Origin: Sipunculus nudus
Taxonomy: Eukaryota > Annelida > Sipuncula > Golfingiida > Sipunculidae
Assembly: GCA_026874595.1 (NCBI GenBank)
Contig: CM049307.1
Span: 98,362,830 to 98,426,829 of the forward strand
Length of the DNA: 64,000 bases
Direction: 5' to 3'
The notes under the pieces are model-generated. The model had not been told where the DNA came from and did no database searches. It was given only the letters and a program-made list of their open reading frames with translations. The position numbers and the translations under genes are program-made. This document shows positions 48,775 through 60,870 of the stretch, piece by piece; position 1 is the stretch's first letter; each line of letters opens with the position of its first letter.

Positions 48775-49110
48775 TTGATTTACCATTCATAAATTACCAA
48801 GAAACCGCCAGGAATTATGAAATAATATACATAACGTAAACGCAGTATTTTAAATATAAAAAGGTGGAAAAAAAGGAAAAAAAGTAAACCATTCCCCGCC
48901 GCGGATTCGAACCCCCAACCTCCTATATAACTCTTAATGTTGACAATTTTTCACCAGCCCCGACCTGCCGTGGTGTGATCTTTATTCCCTGTGTCGAATG
49001 CCAATGAGATTCAGTGAATGAAAACAAACACAAGTCTGAAATTTTTTAGAAGGGTAGGCCTAAGCCAAGGATGCCCCCCGGCGGCATGGACAATAACCAT
49101 TTCTGAGTTT
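48775..49110 (-). mobile_element. tRNA-derived element on minus strand, copy 1
   Basis: Aligns in order with 51405-51855. On the minus strand it has the B-box GGGTTCGAATCC (about 48903-48914) and flanks matching AAATTACCA...GAAATAATATACATA and GGCCTAAGCC...CCCCCGGCGGCATG. The A box is no longer recognisable, so it is not a tRNA gene. Confidence 0.6.
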
Positions 49111-49288
49111 GCGCACCACATTCATATGATTGTCAATTACTATTGTTTCATGTAGATTAACAAAAAGGGAAGGATAATTTACGTCTGAGAACATTTTTTA
49201 ATACAATAATACATGTCAAAGTTAGGTAATGCGACATCCCGCCAAGCCACCTTTTCTAACCCAAAAAACATAACATAACGGGTGACAA

Positions 49289-50570
49289 CAATTCTTTATT
49301 TATTCTAAAGGTTTGTATTTTTAACCAATTTTTGGTTATATTTATTCAAGTAAAATGTTTTTCCAGTGTTTATATTTATAATATATACGGTATGATGAAG
49401 GAAGTTATAAAGATTACTACACAGGACTGTTATATTATCTAGGTCGTTGCTATAGCGACCTCATTTCTCTCGGCTCAAGCCAGCACACCGGGTGCCCCGA
49501 GGGCCCAGACAGAAATAGACACAGTGTAACAAAGCCGTCTGGCCCGCGCCAAAAGCCAGACAGTCGGCGCATATTTTTGACCGTTTGGAAACACCTGGAA
49601 ATTATAATCATATTTATTTTAATTGAAATGAAAATAAAAAAATTTATAAAGCAAAAAAAGACATGATCGTTTATTTTGTCTTATGGATGGAGATCGGGAT
49701 ATGCTTAAATCTTAAAGTATGCCTCGGGTACCTAATATATATGTGAAAAAATGTCTAATTTTCAGAAAAATTAGTGTGCCCAAGGATTAACACTTCTTAC
49801 TTCTTTTAAAACCACATTATATATCATTGATGTAAAAAAGTCTTCAAAATGAGGAAGCCCCGTCCTTAAGTGTTATAATTTATCGTTAAGCCTTGTCGTT
49901 AAGTGTTAACCGTTAAGTGGTTTAAGGGCTGATTTCTTAAATGTGCCATTTGTTTGTACAGTGTTTTTCATTTTTTGTATCATTTCATCACGTTTTACCG
50001 ACAGGTCGCTGTTGAAAGTATAGGTGTACGCGAAAGTTTATTTTCTGATGAAATTTAATTCAAATTTAAATTTAAAGTAAAATTTCATATATACGCACAC
50101 AGAGAAAAGGTCTGACAGGTGTTGCACGCGGACAGACAAGACGGTTTATTTTACATATATATATATATATATACATACTAATAAATGTCACCGATATATT
50201 TAAATATATAACATATATAAATATATATAGAGGTACAACAAATAATACCTCTTTTAATTTTTCAATTTCTGTTTTCTAACACTTAAGAATAACACTTAAC
50301 ACAAGACACTAGCCTAAGTGTGCTTAAGTCTTATTTTTAACACTTTACATAACACTTAAGCTTAAATAAAACTTAAGCTTAAGTGTTGTTGGCTTAAGTG
50401 TTAAGCTCCTGTAACACTTAGTCTTACGTGTTGTTGTTACTTAACACTTAAGCTTACGTGTTGTTGCTACATAACACTTAACCTTAAGTGTTAAAAGCAA
50501 AGTGTTATTAAGTGTTATCAAGTATTAAGTGTTATATGCTAAGTGTTATTAAGTGTTATCAAGAAGGCAC
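49289..50570. repeat. Subtelomeric-type segmental duplication, copy A
   Basis: Near-identical to 57440-58381 over its first 0.9 kb (for example AGGTCGTTGCTATAGCGACC and CCAGACAGTCGGCGC), then to 59397-59940 for the rest, ending in an AAGTGTTA array (50280-50570). It includes AACACTTAAGCTTAAATAAA-type and palindromic ACTTAAGCTTAAGT words. Non-coding. Confidence 0.92.
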
Positions 50571-51404
50571 ACATAAATATATATATACACATATATATAT
50601 TTAAATATATACACATATGTTATCTGCATAATTAATTAATAATATACATGTCTTTGTATATATATTATATGTATATATATATATGTATATATATGCATCT
50701 CAAAGAAGGGACTTTATACTGAAGGCAGAACTAGTCCTCCGGGTGTCGCCTGTGCCTAAGTGTTATACAGAAAAGTAAAGTGTTGCTAAGTGTTATTAAG
50801 TGTTATGTTAAGTGTTATTCTTTAAGTGGTTTAAGCGCTGATTTCTTAAATACGCCATTTGTTTCTACAGTTTTCTAGATTTGGATAAATCAAATTAGAA
50901 AAGAGGACGTAAGCTAAAACATCCTGTCTATACCTCGACCTCAAAACGTTTCACCCTTGAAAGTGATATGTTGAAAAGGTCATAAAGGCGGTGTCTGTGA
51001 AGAAAATTAAAGAATTAACGTAAATTTCCATTAATAAATAATTGTACATGTTTCGTTTGCGTTAGACGGCTCTAGCATTCAAGTTGTTTTTTTCTGAAGA
51101 CGTTTGAAGTTATTCTTACATTCACACAAGTGATATACCTCCTTACAGACATACATATCTAAACACATGTATGTATGTAATCTAAGCATACATGTGCGTT
51201 TGCATGTCTATACGTATGTATATATGTATAAATCAATACATGTATGTATGTATAAATGTAGGTGTTAATATCATTTGGTATTCTTTGGTCTAAGGCTGAC
51301 CTGTGAAAAAACATTATTGATTTGGGCCTATTATTTTTCAGGAAAGGTAATTATTACATTTAATCAAATTGAGTCGGGTTGGCCATCTGTCCCATTAGCA
51401 GCGA

Positions 51405-51855
51405 TTTTCTCACCATTCACAAATTACCACTAACCGTCATGAAATTTGAAATAATATACATACCTTTAAAACGTTTCTTTTAAGATTTAAAAGATTGGGA
51501 AAAATAATGAAAAAAAAACATTCCCTGCCGTGGATTTGAACCCAGACCCATGTTTCAATAACGAGACAAAATGTGGCGCGGCGGCCCAGACAATTCCACT
51601 GTGCCGCCAAGCCGTTACATCTGAGGAATGGTTAGAACTCTGACTGTTCACAACTTTTCCCAAACCCCGATCTGGTCTTTTTGTACAGTTATTGCAATAT
51701 AAAACGGTAATGTTAATATCCAGTCTCCTGTGCTGCTGAGATTCGGCGAAAGAAAAATAAATATTAGCCTGACGATGCGACTCGTTTGATAAAGAAATTT
51801 TTTGTTTCAAAATTGGTAGGTCTAAGCCGAGGTTCCCCCTGGCGGCATGTAAAAA
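51405..51855 (-). mobile_element. tRNA-derived element on minus strand, copy 2
   Basis: Minus strand: an A-box-like TGGCGGCACAGTGG (about 51595-51608) and the B-box GGGTTCAAATCC (about 51533-51544), 52 bp apart. The T stem does not pair and the acceptor ends do not match, so it is a SINE head or tRNA pseudogene. The 134-codon ORF at 51487-51891 lies across it and is spurious. Confidence 0.65.
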
Positions 51856-52084
51856 GTCCACCAGTTTGTTATCAAGTATCAACCCTTCCACAACTGTGAA
51901 ATATAAAAATATACGGTTTATAACTCGTATCCTGTTATTTAATACTTTATGATTGGAAAGTAGTGTGCCGTCGGTGTGTGCCCACTTAGTATACTGTTAT
52001 AATCCATCGGGTATTCTTCTAATATATATATATATTGTGAATAAATGTATACATTCGTGAACGTTTGCTCTTTTGACATTATAC

Positions 52085-53395
52085 TGCCGGAGCCAAGAAA
52101 TTAAAAGCGACATTCGGTAAAAATCCATCGCTCGACATATTTATTCGTCATGAAAAGGAACAGAGAGGTCAGAAAATTCCTCACAGGTCTTTATAAAAAC
52201 CGCGTAGAAAGCTTGGATATTTCTTTAATTATTAAAACGCACACAGACGCCAATCTTTACAATAAAACCATATTGCAACCAGACCGCCGGCTCCAAGAAA
52301 TTAAAAGCGACATGCCTACGAAAATATTCGGCAAAAATCCATCGCTCGAGATATTTAATCGGCATAAAAAGGAACAGAGAGGACAGAAAATTCCTCACCT
52401 GTCTATATAAAAACCGCGTAGAAAGCATTGATATTTCTTTAATTATTAAAACGCACACAGAGGCCAATCTGTACAATAAAACAATATCGCAACCAGGCCG
52501 CCGTCATAGAGAAATTAAAAACGACACGCCTACAGAAAATATTCGGGAAAAATTCATCGCTCAAGATATATATTCGCCAAAAAAGAAACAAAGAGGACAG
52601 AATATTCTTGACAGTTCTATATAAAAGCCGCGTAGAAAGTAGGGATATTTTTATAATTATTAAAGCGCGCACAGCGGCCAATCTTTACAATCAAACCATA
52701 TCCCAACTAGACTGCGGCACCGAGATATTGAAAAAGACACGCCTACAGAGCAAAAATTTATCTCTCAAGATATTTGATCCGGATAAAAATAACAAACAGA
52801 ACAAGGATAAACAATTTTATAATTAGAAAACCGCACATACAATCCAATCTTTATGGTAAAATCAAATTGGAAACAGATTGACGGACCAAGATATTAAAAC
52901 GATACGTCTACAGATAATATTGGGCAACAATGCATTGCTAAAGATGTTTGAACCGAATCATAAATATTAAATAGTTTGATAACAAAGACCAATATTTTAA
53001 AAAATGAGATGCGTCCGGGCACTAAGAAATTAAAAAAGACACATCCTCAGAAAATATTTTGTGTAATGCCCAGCTCAAGATATTTGTTCGGGATAAAAAA
53101 GACAAACAATATATGACATTGAAAAAAAGGAAATGGTTAACATGCATGAAACCTAAAACCGTATCTGAAACCTGAAATCTAAAAACATAAAGAATTAAAC
53201 TTAAAACATAACCTAAAACCTAACCTTCAACCTAATATCTTAAAACCTGATAAAAAAAAAGAAAGGCTAAAAGTTTCTCGCTCAAGATATTTGTACCGGA
53301 TGAAAAGGAATAAACATGACACACCTACTGTTACAATAAGACCATATCTGATTGACAATGCCGGCACCAAGATATTAAAAATATGACACGCTTAC
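52085..53395. repeat. ~200-214-bp satellite with progressive decay
   Basis: Six or seven copies marked by an AAGAAATTAAAAGCGACA box (52095, 52295, 52509, 52722, 52888, 53024, about 53370) and by CCGCGTAGAAAGC and AAAACGCACACAGA boxes. The first three copies are well preserved; later ones shorten and diverge. ORFs of 72-86 codons on both strands are by-products. Confidence 0.85.
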
Positions 53396-53540
53396 GATAT
53401 GTTACACATAGATAGAAATACAGACTAATATTTATGTGTGTGTTAAAATTTGCACACACAATTTTTTTGGTGTTTTTTGTGTTTTTTTATTTTTTTGGGG
53501 GGGTGTTTTTTGTGTTTTTTTTTTAAATTTTTTTTGGGTG

Positions 53541-53738
53541 CTACTTTTGCCTCATATGCCGGCACTGTGAGCATTTACACTGAATGCATATTGCTCCCAA
53601 CCTGCGCCTGTTGTTTGGTGCCACAGTGAAATGTGGCACATACCGGCATATGAGACAATGGTAGCACAAATAGTGGCCACATTTCAACCTGTAATAATTA
53701 TAGCCCCCAGGGCAAGAAGGATCCGAGCACTTGCCCAT
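53541..53738 (-). CDS. Small RING-like zinc-binding protein (orphan, uncertain)
   Basis: A 65-codon minus-strand ORF. The ATG at 53738 has a strong Kozak context (AAAATGG); the frame continues upstream to another Met at 53831. Its Cys/His pattern is C-x4-C-x10-C-x-H-x2-C-x2-C-x2-C-x19-C-x2-C-x-C-x2-C, with CGHYLCYHCLIC as the core. That closely resembles a C3HC4 RING finger (CGHxxCxxC, then a distal CxxC), although the first pair is spaced by four residues and the domain fills nearly the whole protein. If real it might bind E2 enzymes or simply zinc. No partner domain, splice site or neighbouring gene supports it, and it sits between satellites. It may be an exon of a larger gene, a relic of a mobile element, or chance. 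I do not recognise the family. Confidence 0.35.
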   Translation of the reverse strand: MGKCSDPSCPGGYNYYRLKCGHYLCYHCLICRYVPHFTVAPNNRRRLGAICIQCKCSQCRHMRQK

Positions 53739-54058
53739 TTTAAAGAGAACCTGATCAATGAATATAGCCGATTTCTTTATATAGAGAGAGGGCAAGTGTA
53801 TTGCATGCTTCGTTGCTATGGGGACGTCCATTCGCTTTAGACCAAACAGCTAGCGGGATTATTTTCAAAGTTACAAATGATCACGCACCCTTACGAAATG
53901 CCTTGGCCCCGCCCCGCGTCTGAACACCTGTGCCTCAAAGCGTGGGAACTCGCCTCCAGTTAGGCCACGCACATGAAAAGTCTCGTTCTACCTTGTACGT
54001 AAAAGAAAGAGTATTGAGTGAGCGGCCAGTTTTCGTAATATTTCTTTAAATGTTCACG

Positions 54059-54060
<2 letters not shown>

Positions 54061-54092
<32 letters not shown>
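54061..54092. repeat. (ATT)n microsatellite
   Basis: A perfect trinucleotide run of about ten units. Confidence 0.95.
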
Positions 54093-54095
<3 letters not shown>

Positions 54096-54405
54096 CCACA
54101 TTTATATTCATACACTAAGTACGTTCAAAAGCACTTCACATAAAAAAGTCCATAAAAGAAATCTACCTAGAAGCAGAAACTAAAACCAATAAGACAGGGG
54201 GAAAGATAGAATTAAAAGTCATTGTAGTGTGCTAAAAATAAATGTGTCTTAAGTGAGTGTTTAAAAATGTCGACTGAACTGATGACAAAATAAATTCAAA
54301 TATTGCCAGCATTTCCGAAAACAACAATGTGCAGTGTAAATAAAAAAGAGATTTGGCAAACCGGGACATATTTTAGTCTGTCTAATGCATGGACGAAATA
54401 AGTGA

Positions 54406-55514
54406 TGTATTTCATAATAACGAGGTATTTCATAATAACGAGGTCTTTCATAATAACGAGGTTGTTCATAAAAACGAGTTATTTCATAATAACCAGGTAT
54501 TTCATAATAACGAGGTTCATAAAAACGAGCTATTTCATAATAACGAGGTAGTACATAATAACGGGGTTATTCATAAAACGAGGTATTTCATAATAACGAG
54601 GTTTTTCATAATAATGAGATTGTTCATAATAACGGGGTATTTCATAATAACGAGGTATTTCATAATAACGAGGTATTTCATAATAACGAGGTAATACATA
54701 ATAACGGGGTTATTCAAAAAAACGAGGTATTTCATAATAACGAGGTTTTTCATAATAACGAGGTTTTTCATAAAAACGAGTTATTTCATAATAACCAGGT
54801 ATTTCATAATAACGAGGTTCATAAAAACGAGGTATTTCATAATAACGAGGTAGTACATAATAACGGGGTTATTCATAAAAACGAGGTATTTCATAATAAC
54901 GAGGTATTTCATAATAACGGGGTTATTCATAAAAACGAGGTATTTCATAATAACGAGGTATTTCATAATAACGAGGCATTTCATAATAACGAGGTATTTC
55001 ATAATAACGAGGTATTTCATAATAACGAGGTAGTACATAATAACGAGGTTTTTCATAATAACGAGTTTTTCATAATAAAGAGATTGTTCATAATAAAGAG
55101 ATTGTTCATAATAACGAGGGGTTTCATTATAACGAGGTATTTCATACTAACGAGGTTGTTCACAAAAACGAGGTGTTTCATAATAACGAGGATGTTCATA
55201 ATAACGAGGTTGTTCATAATAACGAGGTGTTTCATAATAACGAGGTTTTTCATAATAACGAGGTATTTCATAAAAAGAGGTATTCCATAATAACGAGGTA
55301 TTTCATAATAAAGAGGTATTTCATAATAACGAGGTATTTCATGATAACGAGGTATTTCATAATAACGAGGTTGTTCATAATAACGAGGTTGTTCATAAAA
55401 ACGAGGTTGTGCATATAAACGAGGTATTGCATAATAGCGAGGTTGTTCATTCAAACGAGGTTATTCATAATAACGAGGTATTTCATAATAACGGGGTATT
55501 TCATAATAACGAGG
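54406..55514. repeat. 18-bp minisatellite, major array (~60 copies)
   Basis: A near-perfect array of TTTCATAATAACGAGGTA, with GTTGTTCATAATAACGAG, AAAAACGAG and AACGGGGT variants that recur in blocks. Eighteen bases equal six codons and neither strand has a stop in most phases. This produces overlapping ORFs of 60-133 codons with repeated FHNNEV (plus) or MKYLVI/YYEIPR (minus). These are repeat translations, not proteins. Confidence 0.96.
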
Positions 55515-56805
55515 AAAGCTTGTGGAAAAATTATAAAAATGTTCTGGAATTGTGGTTAATAACGTTAAAAAAAGTGCATTTGTACACAGTGAGTTCAATG
55601 TTTTTTCCTATTTGGTCTATTATGAACACCCAAGTCTTTGGTCTCTACACTAAAAACAGGGTGTAGCAAGTCCTGTTATCGGTTTTTGCATCTCCGACAT
55701 TAAAAGCGGGTGACATTTATTATCATTTTGTCTGAGAGTTTGGTTCAGTTATAACGCATATAATGCTCGCATATTTTATTGTATTATTATATATTTTATT
55801 TTGGAACGGGCGTATTAAATTTTCTTGAGTTTTAGACTGAAAATTTTAATTATGCGTTCATTTGAGGGATATTTTAATTTATAGACCAATTCAAGTTCAC
55901 CAAATGAAGACCAGCCGTCAGATTTTTCTCAAAATTTCAGAGACTAAAGACTTAGAAATTTAGATTTGAAAAATAGCAAAATTTCAGCCGATTACAGTAA
56001 AAAATCTGGTCAAAAGGAATTTGGAATAATATTCAAGCTAGTATCGCGCTTTGAGTTTTATTTAAGAGACCCTGTTGCAATATACTTTCTAATTTCTAGA
56101 GTCTTTGATCCTGGCCCGGTCTGCTATTTGTTAGCCCTGTCCAGCCATTAAAGCGGCGGAGGTCAGCAGCGTCTCGGGTGTCCCATGAAAGTGAAGAGGT
56201 TATACATAGATATACATGCGTGTGGCGTTAACATGTGTACAGCTGCTGCTGCTGATGACTTAAATTATTCAGTTGGACAAATAATAGGGGCTTTATTTAA
56301 ATTTTTATAAAGAAAAAATATTCAACAGGTCAACACTTTAATTATATTTAAATCGCACCTTATTTCATAATTCCCGACGGTTTTTCGGTGATTTTGAACG
56401 GTCAATCCAATAAAACGAAAGCTTGTGCAGAAAGTATTTTACCATGGCATTTATCTGTATTTATTTCACTTCATTTTGCCGCTGCATTTAACTAAATATT
56501 TATATGTTATACATGATAATGAACTGTAGTATTTTCCATATATGCCTCACAATAAGAACGTTGTATTCATTTAACATATATGCAGTCATTAAAACACCAC
56601 TGTGGTTGTCTGGTCCGGAATTTTATTTCTAACCCAAACCTTAACACCCTAACCTGAACGGTGTTTTGGGTGATCGATCCCACATATATTCCTAGAATAT
56701 TATTATTATGAATATTACCATTGCTCTTTTATTATTTTTAGCATCAGTTAAGTACTACTATTATTATTATATGTTTATTGTTATTATTAATAATATTATT
56801 ATTAC

Positions 56806-56873
<68 letters not shown>

Positions 56874-57005
56874 TTTCATTCCCGCCTTTTGTTATCAGGT
56901 GTCCTTTGTTTGAAGGCTAATTTTTTATATCAATATGCCTTCTGTTTCAAGATTTGTACAAGGATATAATTATTGTTATACATGTGTTTTTACACTCCGA
57001 GGAAC
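55515..57005. other. Mixed subtelomere-like modules, no gene
   Basis: Contains a copy of the 'CAATTCAAGTTCACCAAATG...AGACCAGCCGTCAGATTT' module (55855-55990). A TTTTACCATGGCATTTA-type degenerate repeat follows (56440-56530). A degenerate telomere-like CACCCTAACC stretch is near 56640, and a TTA microsatellite lies at 56780-56873. Short ORFs are spurious. Confidence 0.6.
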
Positions 57006-57009
57006 TGTA

Positions 57010-57175
57010 AACAAATCTCTATTTATTCTGAAATTTTGTGTTTTTTACCAATTTTCGGTTATCTTTATTCAAGTCTAATTTTCTTTTCAATATTTATATT
57101 TGTAATATTATATACTATATGACGAAGGAACGTTATAAAGATTACTACACAGGACTGTTATATTGTGTGTTATTC
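57010..57175. repeat. Partial copy of segmental-duplication module
   Basis: Diverged match to 49311-49435: TTACCAATTTTCGGTTAT, GATTACTACACAGGACTG. Confidence 0.8.
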
Positions 57176-57439
57176 ACATTTTTAAATTATTGCCAATAAA
57201 GATTGAATGTTGTCATGTGTCATACTAAAAAAAGAAAGATTACAATTGATCTATTTTATATTCAGATTAAGGTACTCTCTGCTTCAAATATATGTAAAAA
57301 GGATATTATTATTAAATGATTGTGGACCCCGTGGGCATATGATACATGCATACGATACTATATTTAGTCCTCAAGATCACTCGTATCCAGTTTACGACTT
57401 GCCAAACTACAACATTTTGAAATTACAAACCCCTACTAA

Positions 57440-59396
57440 GGGTAAACTGTAAACAATTCTTTATTTATTCTATTTATTCAAGTACAATGTTTTTCCAGTG
57501 TTTATATTTATAATATTATATACGGTATGATGAAGGAAGTTATAGAGATTACTACACAGGACTGTTATATTATCTAGGTCGTTGCTATAGCGACCTCATT
57601 TCTCTCGGCTCAAGCCAGCACACCGGGTGCCCCGAGGGCGCCAGACAGAAATAGACACAGTGTAACAAAGCCGTCTGGCCCGCGCCAAAAGCCAGACAGT
57701 CGGCGCGTATTTTTGACCGTTTGGAAACACCAGGAAATTATGATCATATTCATTTTAATTGAAATGAAAATAAAAAAATTTATAAAGCAAAAGAAACTCT
57801 CATGATCGTTTATTTTGTCTTATGGCTGGAGATCGGGATATGCTTAAATCTTAAAGTATGCCTCGGGTACCTAAAATATATGGAAAAAATGTCTAATTTT
57901 CAGAAAAATTAGTGTCCCCAAGGATTAACACTTCTTACTTCTTTTAAAACCACATTATATATCATTGATGTAAAAAAGTCTTCAAAATGAGGAAGCCCCG
58001 TCCTTAAGTGTTATAATTTATCGTTAAGCCTTGTCGTTAAGTGTTAACCGTTAAGTGGTTTAAGGGCTGATTTCTTAAATGTGCCATTTGTTTGTACAGT
58101 GTTTTTCATTTTTTTTTATCATTTCATCACGTTTTACCGACAGGTCGCTGTCGAAAGTATAGGTGTACGCGAAAGTTTATTTTCTGATGAAATTTAATTC
58201 AAATTTAAATTTAAAGTAAAATTTCATATATACGCACACAGAGAAAAGGTCTGACAGGTGTTGCACGCGGACAGACAAGACCAAAACGGTTTATTTTATA
58301 TATATATATATATATACATACTAATAAATGTCACCGATATATTTAAATATATAACATATATAAATATATATAGAGGTACAACGACAGCATCCAGTTCCCA
58401 CTAAAGGCATTATTACTCCACCAGGTGGCGCTTAGTGTCTTAAAATACCTCTTTTAATTTTTCAATTTCTGTTTTCTAACACACTTAACACAAGACACTA
58501 GCCTAAGTGTTAAGGTCAATGTTAATGAATAACACATAAACGTGCTTAAGTCTTATTTTTAACACTTTACATAACACTTAAGCTTAAATAAAACTTAAGC
58601 TTAAGTGTTATGTAACCGCAACACGTTAGCTCCTGTAACACTTAGTCTTACGTGTTGTTGTTACTTAACACTTAAGGATAACACATAAACTTACGTGTTA
58701 TCGTTAAGTGTTATGTTAAGTGTAAAAAGCAACACTTTACGCCTAAGTGATCTTACGTGTTACTGATTCTTTACCATTTAAGCTTACGTGTTATTTTTCT
58801 TAAGTTTTAAACAATAACACTTAGGACACCACTTACTATTAAGTGTTAGAAAAATAACACATAAGGTTACTTAATCGTCTTAAAGTGTTATTTTTTAACA
58901 CTTAACACAACACTTAAACTTAATTCTAAAGAAATAACACTTACGTTTAGGTGTAAAAAAACAACACTTAACAGAACACGTTAGACTAAGTGGTCTTACG
59001 TGTTACTTAAGCTTACGTGTTATTCTTAAGTGTAAAAAATAACACTTAACATAACACTCCAGGACAACACCTAAGCTTACGTGTTATTTTTGCAGTTTTG
59101 GTTTGCTTTTTTTTTCATTTTTTGTATCATTTTATCACGCTTATAAGTGTACACTAAAGCTCAATTTTTTATGAAATTTAATTAAAATTGAAGTTTAAAC
59201 GACCAAGTGTTAAATGGAAAAGGTCAAGTGTTAAATTGCACAGACCAGGGGCGGTCATTTGAGGGATATTGAAATTTGTAGCCCAATTCAAGTTCAGCAA
59301 ATGGAGACCAGCCGTCAGATTTTCCTCAACATTTCAGAGGCTAAAGAGGAGTTCAAATAAAAAAACTATATACTTACTTAGATATTGTGATTTAAA
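57440..59396. repeat. Segmental duplication, copy B
   Basis: 57440-58381 matches copy A, and 57766-59396 matches 60871-62536 (copy D) at very high identity; a sampled 160 bp differs at two positions. It contains an AAGTGTTA array (58480-59090), the CTCF-like site at 58418 and the CAATTCAAGTTCAGCAAATG module (59251-59399). Non-coding. Confidence 0.93.
58418..58431. promoter_or_regulatory. CTCF-core-like motif
   Basis: CCACCAGGTGGCGC fits CCASYAGRKGGCRS at every position. It sits at the start of an AAGTGTTA array in copy B and is duplicated at 61558. Function inferred. Confidence 0.4.
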
Positions 59397-60010
59397 AGTA
59401 TAGGTGTACGCGAAAGTTTATTTTCTGATGAAATTTAATTCAAATTTAAATTTAAAGTAAAATTTCATATATACGCACACAGAGAAAAGGTCTGACAGGT
59501 GTTGCACGCGGACAGACAAGACCAAAACGGTTTATTTTACATATATATATATATACATACTAATAAATGTCACCGATATATTTAAATATATAACATACAT
59601 AAATATATATAGAGGTACAACAAATAATACCTCTTTTAATTTTTCAATTTCTGTTTTCTAACACTTAACAATAACACTTAACACAAGACACTAGCCTAAG
59701 TGTGCTTAAGTCTTATTTTTAACACTTTACATAACACTTAAGCTTATATAAAACTTAAGCTTAAGTGTTGTTGGCTTAAGTGTTAAGCTCCTGTAACACT
59801 TAGTCTTACGTGTTGTTGTTACTTAACACTTAAGCTTACGTGTTGTTGCTACATAACACTTAACCTTAAGTGTTAAAAGCAAAGTGTTATTAAGTGTTAT
59901 CAAGTATTAAGTGTTATATGCTAAGTGTTATTAAGTGTTATCAAATATTAAGTCTTTATAAGCTAAGTGTTAATAAGTGTTATCAAATATTAATTCGTTA
60001 TATGCCAAGT
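59397..60010. repeat. Segmental duplication, copy C
   Basis: Matches 50014-50560 (TATAGGTGTACGCGAAAG through AAGTGTTATCAAGTATTAAG) nearly base for base, joined directly to the end of copy B. It lacks the CTCF-site block present in B and D. Confidence 0.92.
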
Positions 60011-60870
60011 GTCATTAATAGGCAATTAAGGGTATTATTTAACTCTATTTTACTATGGTATTTAACTGTCTTTCACCAATGCAATTGACTGGATTTTTAT
60101 ATGTTATTAAACTGTATTTTTACATGATATTAAATTGTTGTTTGACCGAGCATTCATCTGTATTTTACCATGATATTTATCGCTATTTTACGAGTGTGTT
60201 TTGTTTGTTCGGAACCAGAAAAAAGACAGCATATTTTATTCAATATGAAATATTTTTTTTTCAAGAAAAATATTTTTTTATTTAATAAAAAAAAAGATTA
60301 TTGGTGATATAATACTTTATTATATATATTCAATACCCTGGTAATTTTTCCTTTTGGCTCAAATGTCTTTTGAAAGGCCAAAATTAAAAAAAAAATTAAT
60401 ATTTCAGACATTTGTTTTTTAACCCGTGGACCGGGTTGACCCCGTATGAGTATGCGGTTTAAGGCGCTTGTCAGCCAGGAAAAATGTCGGCTGGCCCAAC
60501 CGACTTTTAACGTAATTTTTGAGCCGCCCGGGTTTTTTTATATTACACATTATTTAATACACTGAAATACACTCTCTGGGCCCTAAATTATTTGTTTTTT
60601 CACATTAAACCCCCTTTTTTTGCCTTGTTAGCAAAGCTGCACCAACTCCTACAGGTTTAGAATCCAGCCTACACTGAGTTTTGATTTTTTGCACATACAG
60701 CCCAATACACCATAAAAGACATTTGCTTTTTGGCTCTCATTTCTAAACTATTCATCACAGAAACTTCATTCTGGTGTCACCCAATATACAGGAAACACAG
60801 AAATATTGACACGTTTTCCACTAACAAATACTTTTTTCTCCCCCAAACCTTCAAACAGAGCCCTATACAT
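60011..60870. other. Degenerate spacer between duplications
   Basis: A TTTTACCATGATATTTAA-type degenerate repeat (60040-60200), then AT-rich sequence. ORFs at 59894-60285 run through these repeats and have no domain. Confidence 0.55.

Noticed and set aside
51520-51620. Functional tRNA gene on the minus strand
   Set aside because: The A and B boxes are present but the T stem mispairs and there is no matching acceptor stem; it fits a SINE head.
51487-51891. 134-codon minus-strand ORF
   Set aside because: It runs through a tRNA-derived element with A and B boxes and has no domain.
53739-53831. N-terminal extension of the RING-like ORF (31 codons upstream)
   Set aside because: The extension lacks any motif and its ATG context is weaker than that of the internal Met at 53738.
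54389-55454. ORFs of 60-133 codons rich in HNNEVF or MKYLVI
   Set aside because: They are translations of the 18-bp minisatellite; six-codon periodicity keeps both strands open.
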